NCBI GenBank assembly: GCA_900762355.1
Contig: CAAFGE010000020.1
Location: forward strand, 1 to 64,000
From: an uncultured Collinsella sp.
Lineage (GTDB): Bacteria; Actinomycetota; Coriobacteriia; Coriobacteriales; Coriobacteriaceae
Direction of reading: 5' to 3'
DNA: 64,000 nucleotides
Below the pieces are notes generated by a model. The model had not been told where the DNA came from. It did not search any database and was given only the letters and a program-made list of their open reading frames with translations. Both the position numbers and the translations under genes were made by a program. Positions within the stretch are counted from its first letter, which is position 1. Every line of letters starts with the position of its first letter. Positions 1 to 7,915 of this stretch are shown one piece after another.

Positions 1-58
1 AAATACGGACCGTTTGGCCGCCTGACGGCCGCCAAACGGTCCGTATTTCACCGCAACC
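1..58. repeat. 67-bp palindromic element, copy 1 (cut by window edge)
   Basis: Bases 1-18 and 31-48 are perfect reverse complements, with CG-rich bases between them, and the right end reads CACCGCAAC. Copies at 2778-2844 and 49319-49385 have the same outer sequence (AGTTGCGGTG ... CACCGCAACT) and are both 67 bp, so about 9 bases of this copy probably lie before the window. It lies just downstream of the yqeC stop codon. Confidence 0.85.
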
Positions 59-75
59 GCGGAGGGCGGTGCCAG

Positions 76-810
76 CTACTTGAGACTGGTGGCGATGATG
101 GGGCGGTCGAGGGTCGCCTCGAAGCGCTCGACCATCGTAGAGTCGGCAAGCGTGTCGACTTGGTTGAGCATGATGCGGGCGGTGTTGAGGTCCAGCGCCC
201 GCAGCTCGGCGTTGAGCGCTTGGGCGACGCGCTCGGGGGTGGCGATGTCGGTGGGCTTGCAGCCGCAGCGCTCGCAGAAGAGCTCGGGGCGGTGGACAAC
301 CTCGGCGACGGGCTTGCCCAGCCCCGAGGCGCCCACGACCCAGATAACGTTGGCCGTGCCTGCGGGAACGACCGGCTCCCACGGGGCGTGGGCCTTGAGC
401 GGGAGCCGCTTGCTGCCGTCCGCCTCGGCCAGGACGTAGTCAAAGCGCTGCGCCAGCTGGTCGAGCGGCTCGGCAGGGGAGGAGAGCTTGCCCGTCTCCG
501 GGTCCAAAACACCCGCCTGGCAGATGCTTCCCCGCACAAGCCCCGCGCAGGCCTCGCAGGTGCAGCCTGGGGCGTGTGAGGCACCCGGCTTCCAGGGCGC
601 GGCGTCCAGGCGACGGCTCGACCCGTCCCACGGCACGCCGGCGACGGGGAACATGCGCGTGGTGGTGCAGAGGAGCACGCGGCCGCCAGCGCGCATAAGC
701 TCAAGGCCGAGCGTCTTTAGCAAGGTCGACTTGCCGCCGCTGCCGATAATCGCGGTAATGCCCGGCTCAATCCTGAGCGCCGAGGCAAGATTGCCGCTAA
801 CCGTTTCCAT
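76..810 (-). CDS. yqeC: Selenium-dependent molybdenum hydroxylase accessory protein YqeC
   Basis: This 244-residue protein resembles YqeC, a putative nucleotide-binding accessory protein of selenium-dependent molybdenum hydroxylases. The N-terminus has a Walker-A-like loop, GSGGKSTLLK (about residues 23-32), followed by LLCTTTRMFP, which fits the family. A CTCEAC cysteine pair sits near residue 83. It is divergent from yqeB across about 100 bp, and the two are typically neighbours in Se-Mo hydroxylase loci. The biochemical role is not firmly known; a part in cofactor maturation comes from genomic association, not from this sequence. Confidence 0.85.
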   Translation of the reverse strand: METVSGNLASALRIEPGITAIIGSGGKSTLLKTLGLELMRAGGRVLLCTTTRMFPVAGVPWDGSSRRLDAAPWKPGASHAPGCTCEACAGLVRGSICQAGVLDPETGKLSSPAEPLDQLAQRFDYVLAEADGSKRLPLKAHAPWEPVVPAGTANVIWVVGASGLGKPVAEVVHRPELFCERCGCKPTDIATPERVAQALNAELRALDLNTARIMLNQVDTLADSTMVERFEATLDRPIIATSLK

Positions 811-823
811 CTGTTCACCGCCG

Positions 824-880
824 TATAATACTGTGATAATAAATAATCATCAGAGTAGCGGTCGAACCGCTTTTGCTCTG
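824..880 (+). promoter_or_regulatory. Putative yqeB promoter and leader hairpin
   Basis: TATAAT at 824-829 is a consensus -10, but no good -35 is visible. Downstream, AGCGGT (857-862) pairs with ACCGCT (866-871) across a CGA loop followed by TTTT, and outer CAGAG (851-855) can pair with CTCTG (876-880). The hairpin sits between the promoter and the yqeB ribosome binding site AGGGAGG (896-902). It could be a weak terminator or just a leader structure. Confidence 0.4.
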
Positions 881-912
881 CTCAAACCGTAGCACAGGGA
901 GGTGCCTCGGGA

Positions 913-1707
913 ATGCTCGTTTATGTTCGCGGCGCCGGCGATATCGCCACGGGCGTCGCCGCTCGCTTGGTGCGCGCCGGCGTGTCGGTCGTCATGGCCG
1001 ATATCGCGGTCCCCACGTGCATCCGTCGCACAATCAGTTTTTGCGAGGCCATTCGCTTGGGCGAGGTCGAGGTCGAGGGCATTCGCGCCCGCTTGGCGCA
1101 GGCGCCGGCTGAGGCGCTCGAGATTATCCAAACGGGGGATGTTGCCGTTGTGGTGGACCCCCAGGCCAAGATGCTCGACGAACTGAAGCCCGCGGCTGTG
1201 GTCGACGCGATTCTGGCCAAGCGTAACTTGGGCACCACGCGCGACATGGCGCCTGCCGTTATCGCCGTGGGGCCGGGCTTTACCGCGCCGGTTGACTGCG
1301 ACGCCGTGGTCGAAACCATGCGCGGGCATTTCCTGGGCCGTGTCATTACCCAAGGCTCGCCCCAGCCCAACACGGGCGTGCCGGGCATTATCGCCGGCTA
1401 TGGCAAAGAGCGTGTTATCCACAGCCCCGCCGCCGGCGTGTTTCGGTCCGACCATGCGATCGGCGATATCGTGAGCGCCGGAGACGTGATTGGCTACGCG
1501 GGCGATACGCCCATGCGCACGCAGATCGATGGCTGCCTGCGCGGCCTTTTGGCGAACGGCGTGCAGGTGACTGAGGGCTTTAAATGCGCCGACGTCGACC
1601 CCCGCGGCGACGCCGGCTATATCAACTATATTTCGGACAAGGCGACGTCGGTCGGCGGCGGCGTGCTCGAGGCACTCGCTATGCTCACCGATGTCTTTAA
1701 AGGATAG
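913..1707 (+). CDS. yqeB: Selenium-dependent molybdenum hydroxylase system protein, YqeB family
   Basis: This 264-residue protein matches the YqeB / EF2563 family. It begins with a Rossmann-like segment (LVYVRGAGDIATGVAARLV, residues 2-20) and has the conserved stretch VIAVGPGFTAPVDCDAVVET in the middle. Members occur with YqeC, XdhC and SelD in genomes that use selenium-dependent, molybdenum-containing purine hydroxylases. The exact reaction is unknown. The ATG at 913 follows AGGGAGG at 896-902. xdhC starts 9 bases after its stop, so the two are probably cotranscribed. No hydroxylase subunit or selD is in the window. Confidence 0.88.
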   Translation: MLVYVRGAGDIATGVAARLVRAGVSVVMADIAVPTCIRRTISFCEAIRLGEVEVEGIRARLAQAPAEALEIIQTGDVAVVVDPQAKMLDELKPAAVVDAILAKRNLGTTRDMAPAVIAVGPGFTAPVDCDAVVETMRGHFLGRVITQGSPQPNTGVPGIIAGYGKERVIHSPAAGVFRSDHAIGDIVSAGDVIGYAGDTPMRTQIDGCLRGLLANGVQVTEGFKCADVDPRGDAGYINYISDKATSVGGGVLEALAMLTDVFKG

Positions 1708-1716
1708 AAGGCGGCA

Positions 1717-2760
1717 ATGGAAAAGCTCGATGTTGTGAATGCGGCGCTTGCCGCCCTGCGTGCTGGCGAGACGTGCGAGCTCGTGGTCGTGGCCGGTACG
1801 GCGGGGTCGTCCCCGCGCGGTGTGGGCGCATGGATGACCGTCTTTGCCGACGGCGGTCAGGCGGGCACCATCGGCGGCGGCAAGATTGAGCTCTTTGCAC
1901 TGGATGAGGCACGCGAGCTTCTGAGCGCGGGGCAGTCGCGCCTGGTCCGCTACACCATGGGCGGCGAGAACTCCGACACCGGCATGATCTGCGGAGGAGC
2001 CATCTGCCTGTGCTACCTGTATCTGGATGCGACTCAGGAGCCGTTGCTCCAGGAGATCGCGGACGTCTTGGCCTATCGACGCATCGGCGACTTTGTCATC
2101 GACTTTGAGCCGTTTATCGCGAGCGCGCTCGAGGGCGATGTGGCCGAGTACCATGGTGAGGAATCGCGTCGTACCATTGCGGGCTGCCCCGAGCTTTCGC
2201 TGGTGGAGGAGGGGAGTAAGGTCACCTACACCAATGCTGCCTCCGAGATTCCTGCGGCGCACGTCGAGACGCTCTGCCCCGAGGGCCTGACCTACATCTT
2301 TGGCTGCGGTCACGTGGGCGCCGCGACGGCGCGCGTGCTCACGGCGGCGGGCTTTGCCGTCGTGGCCTGCGACGACCGCCCCGGCACGCTGACGCCCGAA
2401 TGGGTGCCCGGCGTCTACGACCGTCGTCTGGTCGATTACAAGCACCTGGGCGAGCAGTGCCCCATCGGTCCGCGCGACCTGGTGGTCGTCGCCACGGCGG
2501 GTCACAAGTCCGATATCGACGTGGTGATTCAGGCCATGCGCGCCAAGCCCGCGTACCTGGGCTGCTTGGGCTCGCGCCGCAAGACGGCCTTTGTGCGCGC
2601 CCGCCTGGAGCAGGAGGGCTTTACGCAGGAGCAGATCGATGCGCTACACCTGCCGATCGGCGTTGCCATCGAGGCCGAGGATCCCGAGGAGATCGCCATC
2701 TCCATCGCCGCCGAGATGATTCACCTGCGCCGCACCAAGCTCGTCCCCCGCAAGCGCTAG
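1717..2760 (+). CDS. xdhC: XdhC/CoxI family molybdenum-hydroxylase maturation protein
   Basis: This 347-residue protein has the two-domain XdhC architecture. An N-terminal XdhC/CoxI domain contains VAGTAGSSPRGVGAWM and the GTIGGGKIE motif (about residues 24-60). A C-terminal Rossmann domain starts near residue 190 with YIFGCGHVGAATARVL and ends with GLGSRRK-like and IGVAIEAEDPEEIAISIAAE segments. In the family it delivers sulfurated Mo-cofactor to xanthine dehydrogenase-type enzymes. It follows yqeB closely and is the last gene before the ribosomal block, where a 67-bp palindrome sits 18 bases past its stop. Confidence 0.9.
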   Translation: MEKLDVVNAALAALRAGETCELVVVAGTAGSSPRGVGAWMTVFADGGQAGTIGGGKIELFALDEARELLSAGQSRLVRYTMGGENSDTGMICGGAICLCYLYLDATQEPLLQEIADVLAYRRIGDFVIDFEPFIASALEGDVAEYHGEESRRTIAGCPELSLVEEGSKVTYTNAASEIPAAHVETLCPEGLTYIFGCGHVGAATARVLTAAGFAVVACDDRPGTLTPEWVPGVYDRRLVDYKHLGEQCPIGPRDLVVVATAGHKSDIDVVIQAMRAKPAYLGCLGSRRKTAFVRARLEQEGFTQEQIDALHLPIGVAIEAEDPEEIAISIAAEMIHLRRTKLVPRKR

Positions 2761-2777
2761 TCGCATCCCCATCAATA

Positions 2778-2844
2778 AGTTGCGGTGGAATACGGACTGT
2801 TAAAGCCTGTTAAGCCGTCAAACGGTCCCTATTTCACCGCAACT
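2778..2844. repeat. 67-bp palindromic element, copy 2
   Basis: AGTTGCGGTG at 2778-2787 pairs with CACCGCAACT at 2835-2844, and the arms continue inward as GAATACGGACTGTT against AACGGTCCCTATTT with a few mismatches. It shares the flank ATAAG and the length of 67 bp with the copy at 49319. It lies directly after xdhC, at the junction with the ribosomal operon. Confidence 0.88.
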
Positions 2845-2919
2845 GCCATTTTCCTCCGTCCCCTAGGGATCAATATGTGCGGGGGAGTTGTGGAGTTGTG
2901 CAGGCAGACGAGGTTTTTC

Positions 2920-2948
2920 TGGAAATACGCTCCCGATGCGCGTATAGT
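2920..2948 (+). promoter_or_regulatory. Putative promoter for the rplE-led ribosomal block
   Basis: TATAGT at 2943-2948 is a fair -10, with TGGAAA 17 bases upstream as a weak -35. rplE is the first ribosomal gene here and is separated from xdhC by 325 bp, so a promoter is expected in this gap. The remainder, 2845-3085, contains no recognizable gene or remnant of rplX. Confidence 0.35.
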
Positions 2949-3085
2949 ACCGATTGTTTTGTCGGCTCCTGCTGCGTCGAGTCCAAACCGCGAAATGCCA
3001 TGAGCGGCGCGGATGCAGCCAGGAGGCACGAGGACAACCCATCGTGGCCACGCCCCGTGCTTAAAACCCCAAGAAGGAGTGAACA

Positions 3086-3643
3086 ATGGCAGAAGAGAAG
3101 TATGTGCCGCGTCTGAAGACCAAGTACAACAACGAGGTCAAGCAGCAGCTTCAGGACAAGTTCCAGTACGAGAACGTCATGATGATCCCCAAGTTTGAGA
3201 AGATCGTCGTGAACATGGGTGTCGGCGAGGCCGCTACCGATTCCAAGGCCATCGACGGTGCCGTGCGCGACCTGCGCGCCATCACCGGTCAGCAGCCGAT
3301 GATCACCCGTGCCCGCAAGTCCATCGCTACCTTCCGCCTGCGCGCTGGTATGCCGATCGGCTGCAAGGTTACCCTGCGTGGCGACCGTATGTGGGAGTTC
3401 TTCGATCGTCTGACCTCCGTCGCGATCCCCCGTATCCGCGACTTCCGTGGCATCTCCGCCAAGAGCTTCGACGGTCGTGGTAACTTCTCCATGGGCGTCA
3501 CCGAGCAGCTCATCTTCCCCGAGATCGACTTCGACTCCGTCGATCACCAGCGTGGTATGGACATCACTTTCGTGACCACCGCCAACACCGATGAGGAGGC
3601 CAAGGCCCTTCTGGACGCCTTCGGTTTCCCGTTCAAGAAATAG
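3086..3643 (+). CDS. rplE: 50S ribosomal protein L5
   Basis: This 185-residue protein is full-length L5, which binds 5S rRNA in the central protuberance. Family signatures include KIVVNMGVGEA (about residues 35-45), ITGQQPMITRARKSIATFRLR and the C-terminal GMDITFVTTA. ATG 3086 follows AAGGAG at 3074-3079. L5 normally sits after rplN and rplX; here it is preceded by xdhC and a repeat, so the spc operon begins at L5. rpsN follows after 79 bases that include a 7-bp hairpin. Confidence 0.97.
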   Translation: MAEEKYVPRLKTKYNNEVKQQLQDKFQYENVMMIPKFEKIVVNMGVGEAATDSKAIDGAVRDLRAITGQQPMITRARKSIATFRLRAGMPIGCKVTLRGDRMWEFFDRLTSVAIPRIRDFRGISAKSFDGRGNFSMGVTEQLIFPEIDFDSVDHQRGMDITFVTTANTDEEAKALLDAFGFPFKK

Positions 3644-3722
3644 GTTCACCTGCCCTATGAGCGCCGTTCCCAGAAGGGGGCGGCGCTTGGGGCGAACAAT
3701 ACTCTATGTGAGGAGGATATAA

Positions 3723-3908
3723 GTGGCTAAGACATCGATGATCGTCAAGTGCAATCGCAAGCAGAAGTTCTCTACTCGTGAGTACACGCGCTGCCAGCGC
3801 TGCGGCCGTCCGCACTCTGTGTACCGCAAGTTCGGCCTGTGCCGTGTCTGCTTCCGCGAGCTTGCACTCAAGGGCGAGCTTCCCGGCGTTAAGAAGGCCA
3901 GCTGGTAA
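3723..3908 (+). CDS. rpsN: 30S ribosomal protein S14, zinc-binding short type
   Basis: This 61-residue protein is the short, zinc-ribbon form of S14, with CQRCGRPH (residues 24-31) and CRVCFREL (residues 40-47) forming the two CxxC pairs. The GTG start at 3723 follows GAGGAGG at close spacing. Having the C+ form ties translation to zinc supply in the family. The 119-base gap to rpsH is unusually long for this operon, and I see no gene in it. Confidence 0.96.
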   Translation: MAKTSMIVKCNRKQKFSTREYTRCQRCGRPHSVYRKFGLCRVCFRELALKGELPGVKKASW

Positions 3909-4027
3909 GTCACTACCAGCGTTTCAAGCATCAGTTTGGAACAGGGAAAACGCGCTAAAAAGGCTTTGCCGTTAAGGGCGGCGAAGAACCAAGAGCACGT
4001 GTTCATCAAGAACGAAGGAGAATCTGT

Positions 4028-4426
4028 ATGAACCTTACAGACCCGATCGCAGATATGCTTACGCGCATCCGTAACGCTAACTCTGTGAACAAGGCCACGG
4101 TCTCCATGCCGAGCAGCAAGAAGCTCGTCGAGATCGCTCGTGTTCTGCACGAGGAGGGCTACATCGAGGGCTACGATGTCGAGGACACCGTTCCCCAGAA
4201 GACTCTGCACATCACGCTTAAGTATGGTCCCAAGAAGGCTAAGGTCATCAACGGCATCCGCCGCATTTCCAAGCCGGGCCTGCGTAAGTACACCGGCGTT
4301 GCCGACATGCCCCGCGTCCGCGGTGGCCTTGGTACCGCCATTATTTCCACCAGCCATGGCGTCATGACCGACCGCGATGCTCGCAAGCACAACGTCGGCG
4401 GCGAGATCATCGCTTACGTCTGGTAA
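4028..4426 (+). CDS. rpsH: 30S ribosomal protein S8
   Basis: This 132-residue protein is complete S8, a primary 16S rRNA binder, beginning MNLTDPIADMLTRIRNA and ending GGEIIAYVW, both characteristic. The conserved ISTSHGVMTDRDAR segment near the C-terminus contacts helix 21 in the family. In Escherichia coli S8 represses the spc operon by binding its mRNA near rplE; no equivalent site could be recognized by eye here. AGGAG precedes the ATG. Confidence 0.97.
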   Translation: MNLTDPIADMLTRIRNANSVNKATVSMPSSKKLVEIARVLHEEGYIEGYDVEDTVPQKTLHITLKYGPKKAKVINGIRRISKPGLRKYTGVADMPRVRGGLGTAIISTSHGVMTDRDARKHNVGGEIIAYVW

Positions 4427-4459
4427 TTTTCTCGGTAGGTAGAAGGAAAGGAGATCACC

Positions 4460-4996
4460 GTGTCTCGTATCGGTAATAAGCCTGTCCAGATTCCCGCCGG
4501 AGTCGAAGTGGCAGTCAACGGCAACAACGTTGTCGTCAAGGGCCCCAAGGGCCAGCTCGAGCTCGATGTCTTTGAGAAGCTCGCTATCAACGTCGAGGAC
4601 AACGTCCTCACCGTTTCCCGTCCCGACGACGAGCGTGAGACCCGTGCCCGCCACGGCCTCACCCGCGCCCTCATCCACAACATGGTTGTTGGCGTTTCCG
4701 AGGGCTTCGAGAAGAAGCTCGAGCTCGCCGGCGTCGGTTACCGCGTGCAGCAGAAGGGCAAGAACCTCGAGTTCTCCCTGGGCTTCTCGCACCCCGTGAT
4801 CGTCGAGGCTCCCGAGGGCATCACCTTCGAGGTTCCCGACAACACCCACGTGAACGTCAAGGGTATCAACAAGCAGCAGGTCGGTCAGATCGCCGCTGAG
4901 ATCCGCGGCCATCGTCCTCCCGAGCCTTACAAGGGCAAGGGTATCCACTACGTTGGCGAGCACATCCGCCGCAAGCTGGGTAAGGCCGCCAAGTAG
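4460..4996 (+). CDS. rplF: 50S ribosomal protein L6
   Basis: This 178-residue protein is L6, located near the factor-binding site of the large subunit. It begins MSRIGNKPVQIPAGV and carries the C-terminal motif RPPEPYKGKGIHYVGEHI typical of the family. The start is GTG at 4460 after AAAGGAG at 4446-4452. It is followed by a perfect 8-bp hairpin before rplR. Confidence 0.97.
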   Translation: MSRIGNKPVQIPAGVEVAVNGNNVVVKGPKGQLELDVFEKLAINVEDNVLTVSRPDDERETRARHGLTRALIHNMVVGVSEGFEKKLELAGVGYRVQQKGKNLEFSLGFSHPVIVEAPEGITFEVPDNTHVNVKGINKQQVGQIAAEIRGHRPPEPYKGKGIHYVGEHIRRKLGKAAK

Positions 4997-5021
4997 TCGT
5001 AACCGACTCACTCGCATAAGA

Positions 5022-5043
5022 CCAGCACCCCGTCAGGTGCTGG
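5022..5043 (+). other. Intercistronic hairpin between rplF and rplR
   Basis: CCAGCACC (5022-5029) and GGTGCTGG (5036-5043) form a perfect 8-bp stem with a 6-base loop. There is no T-run directly after it, so it is not a standard terminator. It may be an mRNA-processing or protein-binding structure in the ribosomal transcript. Confidence 0.55.
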
Positions 5044-5071
5044 CAAGATCAACCTTTTTAGGAGTTTACGT

Positions 5072-5440
5072 ATGAACAAGCATAAGGCGAAGCTGGAAGG
5101 CCTCAAGCGTCGTCAGCGTCGTGTTCGCGGCAAGGTCTCGGGTACCGCCGAGCGTCCGCGTCTTCGCGTGACCCGTACTAACGCCAACATCTATGCCCAG
5201 ATCATCGACGACAGCAAGGGCTCCAGCCTGACGCTCGTCTCTGCCTCGACCCTCGAGGCCGAGTTCAAGGGCACCCACACCTCGAACAAGGAGGCTGCGG
5301 AGAAGGTCGGTCAGCTCGTTGGCAAGCGCGCCATCGAGGCCGGCATCACCAAGGTCGCCTTCGATCGTGGTGGCCGTATCTACCATGGCCGCGTCAAGGC
5401 CCTCGCCGACGGTGCTCGTGCCGCCGGTCTCGAGTTCTAG
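5072..5440 (+). CDS. rplR: 50S ribosomal protein L18
   Basis: This 122-residue protein is L18, which with L5 binds 5S rRNA. It has a basic N-terminus (HKAKLEGLKRRQRRVRGKV), the RPRLRVTRTNANIYAQIIDD core and the C-terminal DRGGRIYHGRVKALADGAR signature. TAGGAG precedes the ATG. Its stop is 14 bases before rpsE. Confidence 0.97.
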   Translation: MNKHKAKLEGLKRRQRRVRGKVSGTAERPRLRVTRTNANIYAQIIDDSKGSSLTLVSASTLEAEFKGTHTSNKEAAEKVGQLVGKRAIEAGITKVAFDRGGRIYHGRVKALADGARAAGLEF

Positions 5441-5454
5441 GAGGTATGTAGCAC

Positions 5455-5979
5455 ATGGCTCGTAATCAGAAGCAGCAGCGCGAGGCCTCCGAGTTCGAGG
5501 AGCGCGTCGTTTACATCAACCGCGTGTCGAAGACCGTCAAGGGTGGTCGTCGCATGAGCCTCGTCGCTCTCGTCGTCGTTGGCGACGGCAAGGGTAACGT
5601 CGGCGTTGGCATGGGCAAGTCCGCTGAGGTGCCCCTGGCCATCTCCAAGGCGTCTCTCGATGCCAAGAAGAACATGTTCCACGTGCCGGTGACCGAGCAG
5701 GGCACCATCCCGCACGAGGTTCTCGGCCACTTTGGTGCCGGCCGCATCATCATCAAGCCCGCTGTCGAGGGTACTGGCGTTATCGCCGGCGGCGCCGTGC
5801 GTCCCCTCTTTGAGCTTGCTGGCATCAAGAACGTCCTGTCCAAGTCCCTCGGTACCGACAACGGCCTCAACATCATCAAGGCTGCCGTCGAGGGCCTCAA
5901 GGAGCTCTCCAGCCCTGAGGACGTCGCGGCTCGCCGTGGCCTGACGGTCTCCGAGATGTTCGTCGGTAAGGAGAACTAA
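5455..5979 (+). CDS. rpsE: 30S ribosomal protein S5
   Basis: This 174-residue protein is S5, a fidelity-related small-subunit protein. The N-terminal double-stranded-RNA-binding fold carries VNRVSKTVKGGRR-like sequence (here INRVSKTVKGGRRMS) and GKGNVGVGMGKSAEVP. The C-terminal domain has FGAGRIIIKPAVEGTGVIAGG. AGGAGG precedes the ATG, and rpmD starts only 2 bases after its stop. Confidence 0.97.
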   Translation: MARNQKQQREASEFEERVVYINRVSKTVKGGRRMSLVALVVVGDGKGNVGVGMGKSAEVPLAISKASLDAKKNMFHVPVTEQGTIPHEVLGHFGAGRIIIKPAVEGTGVIAGGAVRPLFELAGIKNVLSKSLGTDNGLNIIKAAVEGLKELSSPEDVAARRGLTVSEMFVGKEN

Positions 5980-5981
5980 GC

Positions 5982-6164
5982 ATGGCTGACACCATCAAGA
6001 TCAAGCAGGTCCGCAGCACCAACGGTTGCAAGCAGGACCAGGTCCGTACTGTCCGTGCCCTCGGTCTCCACAGGATCCGCGAGGTTCGCGAGATTGCTGA
6101 CAACGAGTCCGTCCGCGGCATGATCTTCAAGGTCAAGCACCTTGTCGAGATTGTAGAGGAGTAG
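5982..6164 (+). CDS. rpmD: 50S ribosomal protein L30
   Basis: This 60-residue protein is bacterial L30, with IKQVRSTNGCKQDQVRTVRA (about residues 5-24) followed by LGLHRIREVREI and VRGMIFKVKHLVEIVEE. It is of standard length. It is packed between rpsE (2-base gap) and rplO (3-base gap), so translation of the three is probably coupled. Confidence 0.96.
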   Translation: MADTIKIKQVRSTNGCKQDQVRTVRALGLHRIREVREIADNESVRGMIFKVKHLVEIVEE

Positions 6165-6167
6165 CAA

Positions 6168-6617
6168 ATGCAGCTTCACGATCTTACTCCCGCGCCCGGT
6201 TCCACCAAGAACCGTAAGCGCGTCGGCCGTGGCAATTCTTCGGGTCACGGCACCACTTCTGGCCGCGGCCAGAAGGGCCAGGGTTCCCGCTCTGGCGGCA
6301 CCAAGGGTGCCGGCTTCGAGGGTGGCCAGACTCCGCTGGCTATGCGCCTGCCCAAGCTTCCGGGCTTCCGCAACCCCCGTCGTATCGAGTACACCGCTGT
6401 TAACGTTGAGCGTCTCGAGCGTAAGTTCGAGGATGGCGCTGTGATCGACGGTGCCGCTCTTAAGGCCGCTCGCATCACCAAGAGCGAGTTCGAGCCCGTC
6501 AAGGTGCTCGGCAATGGTGAGCTCACCAAGAAGTTCACGGTCAAGGTCGACAAGGTCAGCGCTTCTGCGCAGGCCAAGATCGAGGCCGCCGGCGGAAAGG
6601 TCGAGCTGCCGTGCTAA
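6168..6617 (+). CDS. rplO: 50S ribosomal protein L15
   Basis: This 149-residue protein is L15, with the glycine-rich N-terminus (KRVGRGNSSGHGTTSGRGQK, about residues 17-36) and GFEGGQTPLAMRLPKLPGF. It follows rpmD after 3 bases. Its stop codon overlaps the GTG start of secY by 7 bases, the classic L15-SecY translational coupling. Confidence 0.97.
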   Translation: MQLHDLTPAPGSTKNRKRVGRGNSSGHGTTSGRGQKGQGSRSGGTKGAGFEGGQTPLAMRLPKLPGFRNPRRIEYTAVNVERLERKFEDGAVIDGAALKAARITKSEFEPVKVLGNGELTKKFTVKVDKVSASAQAKIEAAGGKVELPC

Positions 6618-7897
6618 ATGGTCTTAAGAATGCTTTCCGCATCAAAGAATTGCGCGAAAAGATTCTTTTTACCATAGCTATGCTCGTCGTGTACCGCATT
6701 GGTGCGCACGTTCCTGTGCCCGGCATTCCCTTCCAGGGGATGCTGGGCCTTTTCTCGACCGATAACAATTCGGTCGCCGCAGGTGCTATGGCCCTCCTGA
6801 ATCTTTTCTCTGGCGGCGCGTTGAGCTATGTGTCGGTGTTTTCGCTGGGCATCATGCCTTACATCACCAGCTCGATCATCCTCCAGATGCTCCAGGCCGT
6901 CGTGCCTTCCCTGCATGAGCTTGCCCGCGAGGGCGAGGTCGGTCAGACCAAGATTACGCAGTATTCGCGTTACCTTACCCTGGCTCTGGCAATCCTCAAC
7001 TCCGTGGGTTACCTCTTCCTCTTTAAGAGCTTCGGCATCAGTTTCAATGGCGCCGGCGCTCCCGAGATCATCTTTGACTTCATGATCGTCGGTACGCTCA
7101 CCGCGGGCGCCATGCTGATCATGTGGATTGGTGAGCTCATCACCCAGCGCGGTATCGGCAATGGCATGTCGCTGATCATCTTTGCGAACATCATGGCCGG
7201 TCTGCCGCAGGCTATCTTCTCCAGCACCGAGGGCAATGCCGGTGGCATCATCACCATGGTGATCATCTGCGCCATCATCCTGCTGGTTATCCCGCTGATT
7301 GTTTTCCTTGAGCGCGGCCAACGCCGCATCCCGGTCTCCTACGCTAAGCGCGTCGTGGGCCGTCGCATGATGGGTGGCCAGACCACCTACCTGCCCATCA
7401 AGGTCAACACCGCGGGTGTCGTCCCGATCATCTTCGCTTCGGCGCTGCTGTACTTCCCGGCTCAGATTGCCGTGTTCTTCCCCGGCATCGGCTGGATTCA
7501 GGCAGTTGCCTCTGCGCTTTCGACCGGTTGGCTCAACTGGGTGCTTAATGTTGTCCTCATCGTGTTCTTCGCGTACTTCTACACCTCCATGGTGTTCAAC
7601 CCCGATGACACCGCCGACAACCTTAAGAAGCAGGGCGGCTTTATTCCGGGCGTTCGTCCGGGTAGGGCTACCGCGGCCTACATCAAGAACGCGCTCAACA
7701 AGATCACGCTTCCCAGCGCTGTCTTTTTGGCGCTCATCGCCATCGTGCCTTCGATCATCTTCTCCTTCACGGGTAACCATCTGATCCAGGCATTTGGTGG
7801 CACGTCCATCCTCATCATGGTCGGCGTCGTGCTCGACACGGTCGATAAGCTCGAAGGCCAGATCAAGATGTATGATTACGATGGATTCTTTAAATAG
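6611..7897 (+). CDS. secY: Preprotein translocase channel subunit SecY
   Basis: This 428-residue polytopic protein is the SecYEG channel, with about ten hydrophobic segments. Signatures include GALSYVSVFSLGIMPYITSS (plug and TM2 area), GIGNGMSLIIFANIMAGLP and the cytoplasmic loop ERGQRRIPVSYAKRVVGRR that contacts SecA and the ribosome. The GTG start at 6611 lies inside the end of rplO. secA is in the same window at 28.4 kb. adk follows after 18 bases. Confidence 0.97.
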   Translation: MLNGLKNAFRIKELREKILFTIAMLVVYRIGAHVPVPGIPFQGMLGLFSTDNNSVAAGAMALLNLFSGGALSYVSVFSLGIMPYITSSIILQMLQAVVPSLHELAREGEVGQTKITQYSRYLTLALAILNSVGYLFLFKSFGISFNGAGAPEIIFDFMIVGTLTAGAMLIMWIGELITQRGIGNGMSLIIFANIMAGLPQAIFSSTEGNAGGIITMVIICAIILLVIPLIVFLERGQRRIPVSYAKRVVGRRMMGGQTTYLPIKVNTAGVVPIIFASALLYFPAQIAVFFPGIGWIQAVASALSTGWLNWVLNVVLIVFFAYFYTSMVFNPDDTADNLKKQGGFIPGVRPGRATAAYIKNALNKITLPSAVFLALIAIVPSIIFSFTGNHLIQAFGGTSILIMVGVVLDTVDKLEGQIKMYDYDGFFK

Positions 7898-7915
7898 GCT
7901 AGAGGAGGATTGCTC

